64,000 bases of DNA from Harmothoe impar. Its lineage: Eukaryota; Annelida; Polychaeta; Phyllodocida; Polynoidae. Location: positions 3,778,438 through 3,842,437 of the forward strand of contig OX381716.1 in NCBI GenBank assembly GCA_947462335.1, in the 5' to 3' direction. Both the position numbers and the translations under genes were made by a program. The stretch's first letter is position 1. Each line of letters opens with the position of its first letter. Shown piece by piece: positions 44,106-55,054 of the stretch. The notes under the pieces were generated by a model, which was not told the DNA's origin, made no database searches, and worked only from the letters and a program-made list of their open reading frames with translations.

Positions 44106-44261
44106 TCAGTGTAGGTTATTATCCGGGTTAGTATTAGTATAAGAGAACATTATTTTTCTTACATCTAGGTCTATCTGAGGGTTCGTAACTAGACCACACT
44201 GGACCTCATCCTACCAAAACCCTGCTTTACACACCTTTTATGTGGGTTCTGTCACATAGTC

Positions 44262-44372
44262 GCGTAGTGTGCCCTGTATAGTATAGGGGGCGCCACGTCA
44301 AGAACACATATCAGGCAGTAGCATTGGCTATGTAAAATCTCAAGATATAATTTTACAGGCTATTTCAGTCAG
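44262..44372 (+). repeat. Third copy of the GGCGCC repeat, adjoining a microsatellite
   Basis: Nearly the same as 25409-25520 ('gccctgtatagtataggggg' then cgccacgtcaaga), ending in 'caggctatttcagtca'. Confidence 0.85.
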
Positions 44373-44765
44373 CCACCACCAACCACCCACCACCCACCAC
44401 CCACCGACCACCCACCACCCACCACCACCCACCCACCCACCACCACCCACCACCCACCCAGCACCACTCACCCAGCACCACCCACCCAGCACCACCCACC
44501 CAGCACCACCCACCCGGCACCACCCACCCAGCACCACCCACCCCAGCACTACCCACCCAGCACCACCCACCACCCACCACCACCCACCACCAACCAGCAC
44601 CACCCACCCACCACCCACCACCACCCACCACCCACCACCCACCACCCACCACCCACCACCCACCACCCACCACCACCCACCACCCACCACCCACCACCAC
44701 CCACCACCCACCACCCACCACCACCCACCACCACCCACCACCCACCACCCACCACCACCCACCAC
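44373..44765. repeat. (CCCACCA)n/(CCACCACC)n microsatellite up to an assembly gap
   Basis: Low-complexity CCCACCACC repeats. The long Gly/Trp/Val frames on the other strand are an artefact of the repeat. Confidence 0.95.
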
Positions 44766-44965
44766 NNNNNNNNNNNNNNNNNNNNNNNNNNNNNNNNNNN
44801 NNNNNNNNNNNNNNNNNNNNNNNNNNNNNNNNNNNNNNNNNNNNNNNNNNNNNNNNNNNNNNNNNNNNNNNNNNNNNNNNNNNNNNNNNNNNNNNNNNNN
44901 NNNNNNNNNNNNNNNNNNNNNNNNNNNNNNNNNNNNNNNNNNNNNNNNNNNNNNNNNNNNNNNNN
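44766..44965. other. Assembly gap (200 N)
   Basis: Exactly 200 unresolved bases, probably a placeholder of unknown true length. Confidence 0.99.
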
Positions 44966-45140
44966 TGAACTCGAGCGGTACAAGCGGAGCGGGAGTCGCA
45001 CAGATGGGAGCCACGGGTGCAGGAGTCGCCGGAGTCGCAGGAGCAGGAGCCTTGGCCATGTGGACACAGCACTCAGAACCGTGATTAGGGGCCTCACAAC
45101 ACGTGTAGGGGCTCCACAACACGCCTAGGGGCTCCACAAC
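44966..45140 (+). repeat. Direct duplicate of 45641-45815 next to the gap
   Basis: Starts 'tgaactcgagcggtacaagc' exactly as at 45641 and stays the same for about 170 bases, including gccggagtcgcaggagcagg. At 45641 it follows an acceptor-like 'tatattttccag'. May be a true duplication or an assembly error at the gap. Confidence 0.85.
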
Positions 45141-45224
45141 ATGACTAGGGGCCCCACAACACGTGTAAGTTTCTGTTTCGACCGCGAGTAGAACACTTCC
45201 ACCTCGAGTCTTTGGCATAGCGCC

Positions 45225-45440
45225 AAATGAAGCGCCTCAACGAGAGGAGTTCAGAAATGTTCAATTTATCCCTCTATCATGTTTAGTTCCGGAGCTATGT
45301 GCATGTTAGCTAAGGGACCCCCCCCCCCCCCACCCCATCTACTATTGACTAAGAGACCAGCGCATGCGAGACGAGTTCAGAAATGTTCAATTTATCTCTC
45401 TATCATGTTTAGTTCCAGAGCTAGGTGAATATTAGTAACC
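45225..45440. repeat. Two inverted relatives of the left window edge
   Basis: 'gttcagaaatgttcaattta' plus 'tcatgtttagttcc' occurs at 45249 and 45374. Also in this stretch, 'gctgtctgtggtttaataca' plus tgtaaatacccggta is repeated at 45461 and 45521. Confidence 0.75.
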
Positions 45441-45770
45441 TTTTGTCCCCCCCCCCTGGAGCTGTCTGTGGTTTAATACATGTAAATACCCGGTATTTAA
45501 CACTCAGAAAGGTTAATAAAGCTGTCTGTGGTTTAATACATGTAAATACCCGGTAGTGACTTTAAATAAGAGGCCATGGTTCTTCAGAAGTTAAAGTTCT
45601 TTTTCTGCCATTTTATATGTAAATTCTTATATTTTCCAGTGAACTCGAGCGGTACAAGCGGAGCGGGAGTCGCACAGATGGGAGCCACGGGTGCAGGAGT
45701 CGCCGGAGTCGCAGGAGCAGGAGCCTTGGCCATGTGGACACAGCACTCAGAACCGTGATTAGGGGCCTCA

Positions 45771-46050
45771 CAACACGTGTAGGGGCTCCACAACACGCCT
45801 AGGGGCTCCACAACATGAGTAGGGGCTCCACAACACGTGTAGGGGCTCTATACCACACAAAGGGGCTCCACACCATGACTAGGGGCTCCATACTACGCCT
45901 AGGGGCTCCACAACATGACTAGGGGCTCTACAACACGTGTAGGGGCTCTACAACACATGTAGGGGCTCCATACCACACCTAGGAGCTCCACAACATGACT
46001 AGGGGCTCCACAACACGTGTAGGGGCTCCATACTACGCCTAGGAGATCCA
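45771..46050 (+). repeat. 20-bp tandem repeat, about 14 copies
   Basis: Unit close to 'gtaggggctccacaacacgt', with variants in the last bases. It runs straight into the 210-bp satellite. Confidence 0.9.
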
Positions 46051-46051
46051 T

Positions 46052-49000
46052 ACCAAAACTAAAGTGCCCATTTCGGGGGGTTAGGCCTATATCTCCAATA
46101 TGACACCTGCACACAATCTAATATAGACCTTGAAATTATAGAAAAAAATATTTCCAGGAAAATGGGTCAATTTTTTACTTCAGTGGGGGGGGTTGGGGAA
46201 TTTTGAAATCTGAGCACAACTTAAACTACACAGTACCGGTATGGACTCACAGACCAATGTGACCAAAACTAAAGTGCCCATTTCGGGGGGTTAGGCCTAT
46301 TTCTCAAATATAACACTTGCACACAATCTAATATAGACCTTGAAATTATAGAAAAAAATATTTCCAGGAAAATGGGTCAATTTTTTACTTCAGTGGGGGG
46401 GTTGGGGAATTTTGAAATCTGAGCACAACTTAAACTACACAGTACCGGTATGGACTCACAAACCAATGTGACCAAAACTAAAGTGCCCATTTCGGGGGGT
46501 TAGGCCTATATCTCCAAAATGACACCTGCACACAATCTAATATAGACCTTGAAATTATAGAAAAAAATATTTCCAGGAAAATGGGTCAATTTTTTACTTC
46601 AGTGGGGGGGGGTTGGGGAATTTTGAAATCTGAGCACAACTTAAACTACACAGTACCGGTATGGACTCACAGACCAATGTGACCCAAACTAAAGTGCCCA
46701 TTTCGGGGGGTTAGGCCTATATCTCCAATATGACACCTGCACACAATCTAATATAGACCTTGAAATTATAGAAAAAAATATTTCCAGGAAAATGGGTCAA
46801 TTTTTTACTTCAGTGGGGGGGGGGGGGGTTGGGGAATTTTGAAATCTGAGCACAACTTAAACTACACAGTACCGGTATGGACTCACAGACCAATGTGACC
46901 CAAACTAAAGTGCCCATTTCGGGGGGTTAGGCCTATATCTCCAATATGACACATGCACACAATCTAATATAGACCTTGAAATTATAGAAAAAAATATTTC
47001 CAGGAAAATGGGTCAATTTTTTACTTCAGTGGGGGGGGTTGGGGAATTTTGAAATCTGAGCACAACTTAAACTACACAGTACCGGTATGGACTCACAGAC
47101 CAATGTGACCCAAACTAAAGTGCCCATTTCGGGGGGTTAGGCCTATATCTCCAATATGACACCTGCACACAATCTAATATAGACCTTGAAATTATAGAAA
47201 AAAATATTTCCAGGAAAATGGGTCAATTTTTTACTTCAGTGGGGGGGGTTGGGGAATTTTGAAATCTGAGCACAACTTAAACTACACAGTACCGGTATGG
47301 ACTCACAGACCAATGTGACCAAAACTAAAGTGCCCATTTCGGGGGGTTAGGCCTATTTCTCAAATATGACACTTGCACACAATCTAATATAGACCTTGAA
47401 ATTATAGAAAAAAATATTTCCAGGAAAATGGGTCAATTTTTTACTTCAGTGGGGGGGTTGGGGAATTTTGAAATCTGAGCACAACTTAAACTACACAGTA
47501 CCGGTATGGACTCACAAACCAATGTGACCAAAACTAAAGTGCCCATTTCGGGGGGTTAGGCCTATATCTCCAAAATGACACCTGCACACAATCTAATATA
47601 GACCTTGAAATTATAGAAAAAAATATTTCCAGGAAAATGGGTCAATTTTTTACTTCAGTGGGGGGGGTTGGGGAATTTTGAAATCTGAGCATAACTTAAA
47701 CTACACAGTACCGGTATGGACTCACAGACCAATGTGACCCAAACTAAAGTGCCCATTTCGGGGGGTTAGGCCTATATCTCCAATATGACACATGCACACA
47801 ATCTAATATAGACCTTGAAATTATAGAAAAAAATATTTCCAGGAAAATGGGTCAATTTTTTACTTCAGTGGGGGGGTTGGGGAATTTTGAAATCTGAGCA
47901 CAACTTAAACTACACAGTACCGGTATGGACTCACAAACCAATGTGACCAAAACTAAAGTGCCCATTTCGGGGGGTTAGGCCTATATCTCCAAAATGACAC
48001 CTGCACACAATCTAATATAGACCTTAAAATTATAGAAAAAAATATTTCCAGGAAAATGGGTCAATTTTTTACTTCAGTGGGGGGGGTTGGGGAATTTTGA
48101 AATCTGAGCACAACTTAAACTACACAGTACCGGTATGGACTCCCAGACCAATGTGACCCAAACTAAAGTGCCCATTTCGGGGGGTTAGGCCTATATCTCC
48201 AATATGACACATGCACACAATCTAATATAGACCTTGAAATTATAGAAAAAAATATTTCCAGGAAAATGGGTCAATTTTTTACTTCAGTGGGGGGGGTTGG
48301 GGAATTTTGAAATCTGAGCACAACTTAAACTACACAGTACCGGTATGGACTCACAGACCAATGTGACCCAAACTAAAGTGCCCATTTCGGGGGGTTAGGC
48401 CTATATCTCCAATATGACACCTGCACACAATCTAATATAGACCTTGAAATTATAGAAAAAAATATTTCCAGGAAAATGGGTCAATTTTTTACTTCAGTGG
48501 GGGGGGTTGGGGAATTTTGAAATCTGAGCACAACTTAAACTACACAGTACCGGTATGGACTCACAGACCAATGTGACCAAAACTAAAGTGCCCATTTCGG
48601 GGGGTTAGGCCTATTTCTCAAATATGACACTTGCACACAATCTAATATAGACCTTGAAATTATAGAAAAAAATATTTCCAGGAAAATGGGTCAATTTTTT
48701 ACTTCAGTGGGGGGGTTGGGGAATTTTGAAATCTGAGCACAACTTAAACTACACAGTACCGGTATGGACTCACAAACCAATGTGACCAAAACTAAAGTGC
48801 CCATTTCGGGGGGTTAGGCCTATATCTCCAAAATGACACCTGCACACAATCTAATATAGACCTTGAAATTATAGAAAAAAATATTTCCAGGAAAATGGGT
48901 CAATTTTTTACTTCAGTGGGGGGGGGTTGGGGAATTTTGAAATCTGAGCACAACTTAAACTACACAGTACCGGTATGGACTCACAGACCAATGTGACCCA

Positions 49001-49225
49001 AACTAAAGTGCCCATTTCGGGGGGTTAGGCCTATATCTCCAATATGACACATGCACACAATCTAATATAGACCTTGAAATTATAGAAAAAAATATTTCCA
49101 GGAAAATGGGTCAATTTTTTACTTCAGTGGGGGGGGGGGGTTGGGGAATTTTGAAATCTGAGCACAACTTAAACTACACAGTACCGGTATGGACTCACAG
49201 ACCAATGTGACCAAAACTAAAGTTT
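46052..49225 (+). repeat. 210-bp satellite array, about 15 units, higher-order pattern
   Basis: Units 207-216 bp, starting 'ccaaaactaaagtgcccatt', each with a G-run of 7-14 and 'agtaccggtatggactcaca'. Four unit types can be told apart by the 'tatatctccaatatgacacc' box. In order they read about A B C A D A B C D C D A B C D, so copies have been amplified as multi-unit blocks. The following 49226-49740 has no gene apart from the LINE B 3' region. Confidence 0.95.
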
Positions 49226-49543
49226 AGGAACTCTTCAACGTGTGTATCTAAACTCATCATTGGGTCTAGAAACTCTATATCTAGGAATTCCACTACACAT
49301 TTAGAAAGTCTAGGAACTCTTCAATATATCAATCCTCATCCAAGTCAATTCATTGCTGCCCTTATAATTATTAATAAAACCAGTTTCCATTATAACAGAA
49401 GGAATTTCTTCGTTGTCATTTAAAACCTCATCAAGTTAACAAATTTCCTCACTAACTTTGAAATAAATCCCAAACACATCTCCAAATGCCTAACACGGTT
49501 CCAAACACAACCCTGCATAAATATTAAATCCAGTATCTTCTCA

Positions 49544-49594
49544 AACAAGTGAGGGCTAGCAAACAGATGGAATCTGTTTGCGCCCTCACTTGTT
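49544..49594. other. Strong hairpin in the 3' region of LINE B
   Basis: aacaagtgagggc / gccctcacttgtt outer stem and gcaaacagat / atctgtttgc inner stem with a gga loop. It lies about 150 bases downstream of the LINE B ORF2 stop on the minus strand, where a 3' recognition structure for the reverse transcriptase would be expected. Confidence 0.7.
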
Positions 49595-49742
49595 ATATAT
49601 ATAGCTATGTCGTCCTCCTTGTGTACATTTTGCCTTTTGTAATATTATTCAAAAATAAATTGCTGCTTACACAGTTATTCATTTTGATAAATGATGAGAT
49701 GAGATGAGAATGATAAGGTAAATTATGTCGTGATGAGATAAC

Positions 49743-52583
49743 TTATGGTACATTCATGAAACATTGTGGATAGTCCTTTTCTATGGCTGCTTTGAACTTC
49801 CAAAGGGTATCAATGACAGTATATTTCGGTTTTAAATCATTCCAACGCATAATTCCTCTATACAGTGAACTTCTAAGTACAATGGGTTTTAGTGAATGAG
49901 GAACCAATAGCCTTTTGCCTTGGTTTCTACGAGTAGGAAGATGCCTTCTATCCACATACAGAATATTTTCACTCAAGGAGAAAGCATAATACAATAAGTG
50001 CTTGTCGCGTCTCTCTATTAGTTTACAACATCCACTCTTAATACGCAGTTGGTCAGTAGTAAAGATAGGATCCTTCTCCAGCTTGACCTTATACACAACC
50101 CTTAGCCCCTTATTTTGAATACGCTGTAATTCTAGATTTTCCCCTTTATTCTCCCTATCCCAAATAAAATCCGCATAATCTAAGGTAGGTAAAACCATGG
50201 ATTTGTATATCGTGAGAGACGTTTCCTCATCCGTATGATCCCTTACTTTACGTAACTGACAGATCTTATTTCTTAAATTGGCAACAACATTAGCACGATG
50301 CTCAACAAATTTTAACTCAGGGTCCAGGGTTAGACCTAAGTATTGGAAGGTTGTTACTCTCTCCAGTGCTACATCGTTCAGCTTTAAAACAGGCGAAACA
50401 TTATGCATATTATTATAAAGCATCCATTTGGTCTTTTTTTCATTAACTGTCAGGCTATTGACTTTACACCAAGCACCTAGCTTATCTAGACAGGATTGCA
50501 TTTTTACAGGGTTATTTACAGAAATTACAGCGTCATCTGCATATAAGCATATGTCAAAATTGTCTATGTCCGGAAGTGAATTTATATAAATTGAAAATAA
50601 TACAGGGCCAAGTACGGAACCCTGGGGTACTCCATACACGACATCCTTCATGCTAGAAACATAATCATTAGCAATAGTACACTGTTTCCTGTTTACAAGA
50701 TAGCTATTGAACCAACTGCAAGCTTTTTCGTCAAGTCCAAATCCGGATAATTTTTTTAACATAATTAAGTGTGATACGGTATCAAAAGCTTTTTTATAAT
50801 CTAAATATAGGGAGAGGGTGGGTTTATTGTTAATTATACTAGATATGATGTTATTAAGATGTGAGGTGATTGCCGAAAGTGTGGAGTGACCAGTTCTGTA
50901 TCCATGTTGGTAGGGGGTTAAAAGTTTATGTTCATTCATATAAGCTTGCAGTCGGGTACAAATAATTCTCTCCAGCATCTTGCCAGGGAGGGGGAGTAAA
51001 CTTATAGGCCGCAGGTCATTAACATCCAATGAGTTGCTTTTCTTAGGTATAGGTACAACAGTGGCAGTCTTCCATTCTGTGGGGAAGACGCTATGCTCCA
51101 TACATCTGTTAAACAGACACATTATTACGTCAGGTATAATCAAGAAAGCATCCTTTAATACATACGACTTAATATGTTTAACACTAGAAGGCTTATTGTT
51201 TTTTATCTTCTTAATAACTTTAATAATGTCCTGATAACTAACTGGCTGTAAGAGACTCGATTTGTGAGCTGGCGCGTTGCCGGGTGCATTGTAGTTCTAC
51301 TCAGGATCGATAGGTGGCAGCAGGTTAGCCAGGTTAGCACCCAGATTCGCAAAGAAGGAATTAATAAATCCAGAACACTCATTAGGTGGAATCATATCTT
51401 TAGTGATACTATTTCTTAATTTTAGATAGGTGGATTTTGTCTTAACCGGTAGTAGCTTTCGTATACCTTGCCAGAATTTTACAGGATCATCTTTCCTGTG
51501 TACAAGAAGTGAATCAATTTTATCTTTACGACTGTAATATATCATAGATTCAACCCTATTTCGGTGGAAGTCAGCTATTCTCCAGTCATCTATATTACCA
51601 GTTAACCTAGCATCAGAATAAAGCGCATCTCTATACTGCATTGCCGTGATAATATCTGGCGTTAGCCATTCTGGTGTATATACCGGTAGTACCATAGTCC
51701 TAATAGGGCATATTGTATCAAGGCAGGCTCTAATAACTTTAATAATTTTATCCCACAGTAAATTTGGATCCTGAATGCTTACAATTTCGTCCCATTTAAT
51801 TTCGAGTTACATGTTTTTAAATTTCAGAATGTCATATTTCTTATATGAGCATGCCTTGATAACTTTCTTCTTAATCTTAGTACGTTCACATTTTATCAAT
51901 AAAAACACAGGCGTATGGTCAGCTATATGGAAGTCTATTGTCCCAAATTCACACACATTATGAATTCTGTCATTGATGTAAATATGATCTAAAAGGGTTC
52001 CAGACCTGGGTCTCGTAATTTCATTTATTAGTTGGCACATTTCATTGTTAGTACAGAAACCTTCGACATCTGAATCCTCAATGTCCTTACGGGATTACAG
52101 GTCTACATTAAAATCGCCCATAATTATTATTTTCCTGTTTTTAGTAACGCCTTTTAATAATTCAGACAACTTCTTATATAAAGACCGTAAGCTTTCCAAA
52201 TCCTTTTTAGGAGGGCGGTAGCATGTGTATATTTTATATTTGATTTTACCAATTTCAACATCGACACACAATATTTCATAGTTAACATGTATACAGCTAG
52301 ACTCATTGTCCAAGGTGGCAGTGTAAGTGTCTCTCATGTAGAGCATTAACCCCCCTGCAGTTTTATCTAGTATTGGATACCTGTCCAGTCTAAAAAACTG
52401 ATATCCTTCTAGATGCATCATAGTATCAGTTATTGTAGGGTTTAACCAGGACTCACATACCCCAGTTATGTCTGTGTTAGATATGAACGTCTTAACATTA
52501 ACCCTCTTGGGATAGGCTGATCTAGCGTTAATACATGTAAAAAGCAACCCTTTTTCCTTAGATATTCTACTGAGAATGACCAT
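49743..52583 (-). pseudogene. LINE B ORF2: endonuclease-reverse transcriptase with three in-frame stops
   Basis: A single reading frame of about 946 codons from ATG 52583-52581 (MVILSRISKEKG) to the stop at 49743, with no frameshift but with TAA at 52097-52095, TAA at 51809-51807 and TAG at 51299-51297. The endonuclease shows CINARSAY, CESWL, CYRPPKK, GDFNVD, then LLDHIYIN and IADHTPV (Ala where the family usually has Ser in SDH). The reverse transcriptase shows RPISLLPLPGKMLERI, YGYRTGHST-like motifs, DYKKAFDTV, GVPQGSVLGPVLF and YADD. No RNase H is visible. It belongs with the CR1/L2/Jockey-like elements, distinct from LINE A at the residue level. The stops make it non-autonomous unless they are suppressed. 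Confidence 0.88.
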
Positions 52584-52649
52584 TATGTATCCACAGACAC
52601 GTGACTGAGTAACAATCAATGAGGTGAGATGAATGATAGATGACAACGA

Positions 52650-53204
52650 TATTATTACATAGGTCAGTACTGGCTACGGCTAGCATTGGAGGCAATGCGC
52701 CCAGGTATATCAAAGGGCCTAAATGAATTAAGTATTTGTCATATTGACATGTATGTGTATACAGATATGAAAAAGGTAGTTTATGTAAAGAAGAAATATT
52801 TAGTTATGTTTTAAGGTTATTTAGTATGCTTCGAATAAAGAACACGCTATTCTCTAATTACATATATACACGCTATGTGCGGCTGTACTCAGCTGGTACA
52901 TTACATCATATGTGGGTCACTCTCACGGCGGGTGCCCTCTGTGACTAGGTCATATATGGTCAGTTAATGGCATTAGCAGCTATTACACACTTAGGGGGAC
53001 TGTATCCCGTTACCCTGATAGTCTGTTATGTAATATTATATTTAGTGAATATGTACTTAGCATTGGGCAGTTTAGCCTGAGCGCTTACAGTTTAGAGAAT
53101 ATACCCGGTAGTATGTACATTGTATATGCATGTCATACAGATATTTTACAAGATGTAATATATATTCCTGACATATTCCTCACATATTACCTGTGTTTTA
53201 CAAA
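52650..53204. other. Spacer between LINE B ORF1b and ORF2
   Basis: About 550 bases without a supported frame, an unusually long gap for a LINE. Confidence 0.5.
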
Positions 53205-53786
53205 CTAATTACACTTTTGGCGGTGTCTTCTTATATAGTTCTTTATCCTGCTGGCCAGTTGAACGCTGTCTTTTGTTTTCTTGTGAGGGTCTAGTCTGCT
53301 CTCGCGAATGTTCACTCTGGATCCTGAGCCTGCTGCAGGTAATGCACTATCACTTCTCCTGCTCTCTGGCGTGGTTATGTGTGGCGACAGTTTTTTGCTA
53401 AGGTCGAAAGGTATTCCACCTCCAAGCCTATATCCAGAAGCTGATTCCCTGTACTGTGTGTTGGCGCTTTCTTGTAGCATGGTGAGAATCGTATCATTCA
53501 TTAACCTTACGTCTTGTATCGGTCTTTCATTGCTGCTCGGGGTTGTAGGTGGTGGAGGGGGTGCCTGCTTCTTAGCTGTCGTCTGACTGGTGGGCGTGGC
53601 AGGTCTATCCATCTCGGCAGGGTGAGGGGGCGTGGCACTTATAGGCTGGGTATGTACCATGGCTGTTGTTGTTGTCGTAGTGGCTGGTGTTGCTGTTGTT
53701 GTTGCTGTCACAGCAGCTTGTGGTGGTGTTGCTACTGCGGTTGTAGGTGTCACAGTGACAGTTGTTGGTGTAGCTGTTACCACCAT
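53205..53786 (-). CDS. LINE B ORF1b: Thr/Pro-rich, basic C-terminus
   Basis: 193 codons from the ATG at 53786-53784, which overlaps the ORF1 stop as ATGGTGGTAA. The first 80 residues are a low-complexity Thr/Ala/Pro/Val tract, followed by a Pro run (KKQAPPPPPTTPSSNE). The last 60 residues are basic (SRLDPHKKTKDSVQLASRIK, NYIRRHRQKCN) and could bind RNA. The overlapping stop/start suggests coupled translation (termination-reinitiation) after ORF1. No family recognised. It may be a second nucleic-acid-binding component of the retrotransposon particle. Confidence 0.65.
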   Translation of the reverse strand: MVVTATPTTVTVTPTTAVATPPQAAVTATTTATPATTTTTTAMVHTQPISATPPHPAEMDRPATPTSQTTAKKQAPPPPPTTPSSNERPIQDVRLMNDTILTMLQESANTQYRESASGYRLGGGIPFDLSKKLSPHITTPESRRSDSALPAAGSGSRVNIRESRLDPHKKTKDSVQLASRIKNYIRRHRQKCN

Positions 53787-55054
53787 GGATCTTGTCCCTG
53801 GGGGTCAGTGGGTGCAGAGGGGTTATTGAAGCCACACAGTTCCTTTCTCACCTCCATTAATATATATCCACCACGGTTTCTCCCCTTCCAAGTGCCTTTT
53901 TGCAGTGCTTTGCTGTCTATGCCTGCCCCTATTCCCCAGTGTCTTGATCCTGTAGTCTCCAGAAGAAGACGCGTCTGTGTCGAGTGCAGGATGTCTTTCA
54001 GATCCTTATCTTGCGTGTACTTAAGGATGTTGAGTTCTTTTAGGAACCTTTCATCGTGGTGTCGCCATTCTGGACAGTCAATATTCTTTGCCAAGGTCAT
54101 AGCCCTCAGTGCTGTGAATGAGTCCATTATGTCCCTGGCTTTGATATCATCTTTGGCAAAGAGAGCCTTCTTGTGTGACAGACCCTGCTCTACTGAGCTA
54201 TAGATATATCCATCACATTCAATCCGGCATGGATAGAAGTTACTTAGAGGTGCCAGATGAGAATTGTAGGCCACATAGCGATCTGTTACTACCGTACGTG
54301 CATTGGCTAACTGGATATTGTCTGGTAATGCAGATAGGTTGCTGTGGGGATAGTATTTTCCGTTATAAAGGATACCTCTTCCTCGGGGTTTTGCATCTAT
54401 GTTGGCCTCATGAGCAAGCCTCGCCACCGTGGAGACCTCAGACTTCTGCTTTCTGATGGTTGGGTCCGAATCCTCACTGATAAATACATTCTTATGGTCT
54501 CTAGATGTATTAAGGCAGCTCTTTTTCGCCATGATTCTGTCCCTCGTCGCAGTCTTTGTGAAGACTACAATCATTGGTCTCTTGGTGGTGTTAGGGGGAC
54601 CCTGTCGGTATGCGTAGTCAACCTCGTATATGTCGAGTTCATCATCTATCTTTTTCAGTAGGCTGAATGCTACCTCATCCGTCTTCTCTTTGGCCACAAA
54701 AGGTAGTCCCTCTATAATGAGGTTTTTCCTTCGTGCAGCATGATCTTGTACTGCCAGAGATATGCCCAGCTCCTCAATCTCCATTGTATTAACTCGTACC
54801 TGACGCTGAGTGCGTACCATATTGGCCTTCAGTTGAGTTACTTCCCCCTCTAGTTTGGAGTGATCTTTTTTAATGTCTCGGATTTCATTTTGGGCAAATA
54901 CTAAGGACTGCTGTGTATTATCATACTCCTTTAGTATATAGTTCAGAGCCAATCCAACCTTACCCCCTATGTTGTCGGTGTGGCGAAGAACCTTGGCATT
55001 TTGCAGGTCGTTGACCAGCGTATCCACTGCGCTACGGTCTGTTGATTCCGCCAT
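53777..55054 (-). CDS. LINE B ORF1: coiled coil, RRM-like domain and C-terminal NADAR domain
   Basis: 425 codons, ATG at 55054. Residues about 45-105 form a coiled coil (EIRDIKKDHSKLEGEVTQLK). Residues 108-200 (RRKNLIIEGLPF, RPMIVVFTKTATRDRIMAKK) match the RRM-like core of L1-type ORF1 proteins. Residues about 258-407 fit the NADAR family (Pfam DUF1768; ADP-ribose/NAD-linked and N-glycosidase-like enzymes): PLSNFYP (269-275), SVEQ (287-290), KA (296-297), W330, KYTQDKDLKDILHST, LLLET, WGIG (373-376) and GRNRGGYILMEVR (391-403). All conserved positions I know for the family look present, so it may be active. A chaperone-like ORF1 fused to a nucleotide-sugar enzyme is unusual; its function in retrotransposition is unknown. 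Confidence 0.85.
   Translation of the reverse strand: MAESTDRSAVDTLVNDLQNAKVLRHTDNIGGKVGLALNYILKEYDNTQQSLVFAQNEIRDIKKDHSKLEGEVTQLKANMVRTQRQVRVNTMEIEELGISLAVQDHAARRKNLIIEGLPFVAKEKTDEVAFSLLKKIDDELDIYEVDYAYRQGPPNTTKRPMIVVFTKTATRDRIMAKKSCLNTSRDHKNVFISEDSDPTIRKQKSEVSTVARLAHEANIDAKPRGRGILYNGKYYPHSNLSALPDNIQLANARTVVTDRYVAYNSHLAPLSNFYPCRIECDGYIYSSVEQGLSHKKALFAKDDIKARDIMDSFTALRAMTLAKNIDCPEWRHHDERFLKELNILKYTQDKDLKDILHSTQTRLLLETTGSRHWGIGAGIDSKALQKGTWKGRNRGGYILMEVRKELCGFNNPSAPTDPQGQDPWW

Noticed and set aside
21000..45000. Polinton/Maverick or other known DNA-virus element
   Set aside because: No protein-primed DNA polymerase, retroviral-type integrase, packaging ATPase or recognisable capsid protein could be seen; the replicase is of Helitron type.
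44340..45218. Long Gly/Trp/Val-rich minus-strand frames across the gap
   Set aside because: They are translations of a CCCACCACC microsatellite and of N bases.
45576..45758. Small Gly/Ala-rich protein
   Set aside because: The frame is made of repeats duplicated next to the gap and has no domain; acceptor-like context alone is not enough.
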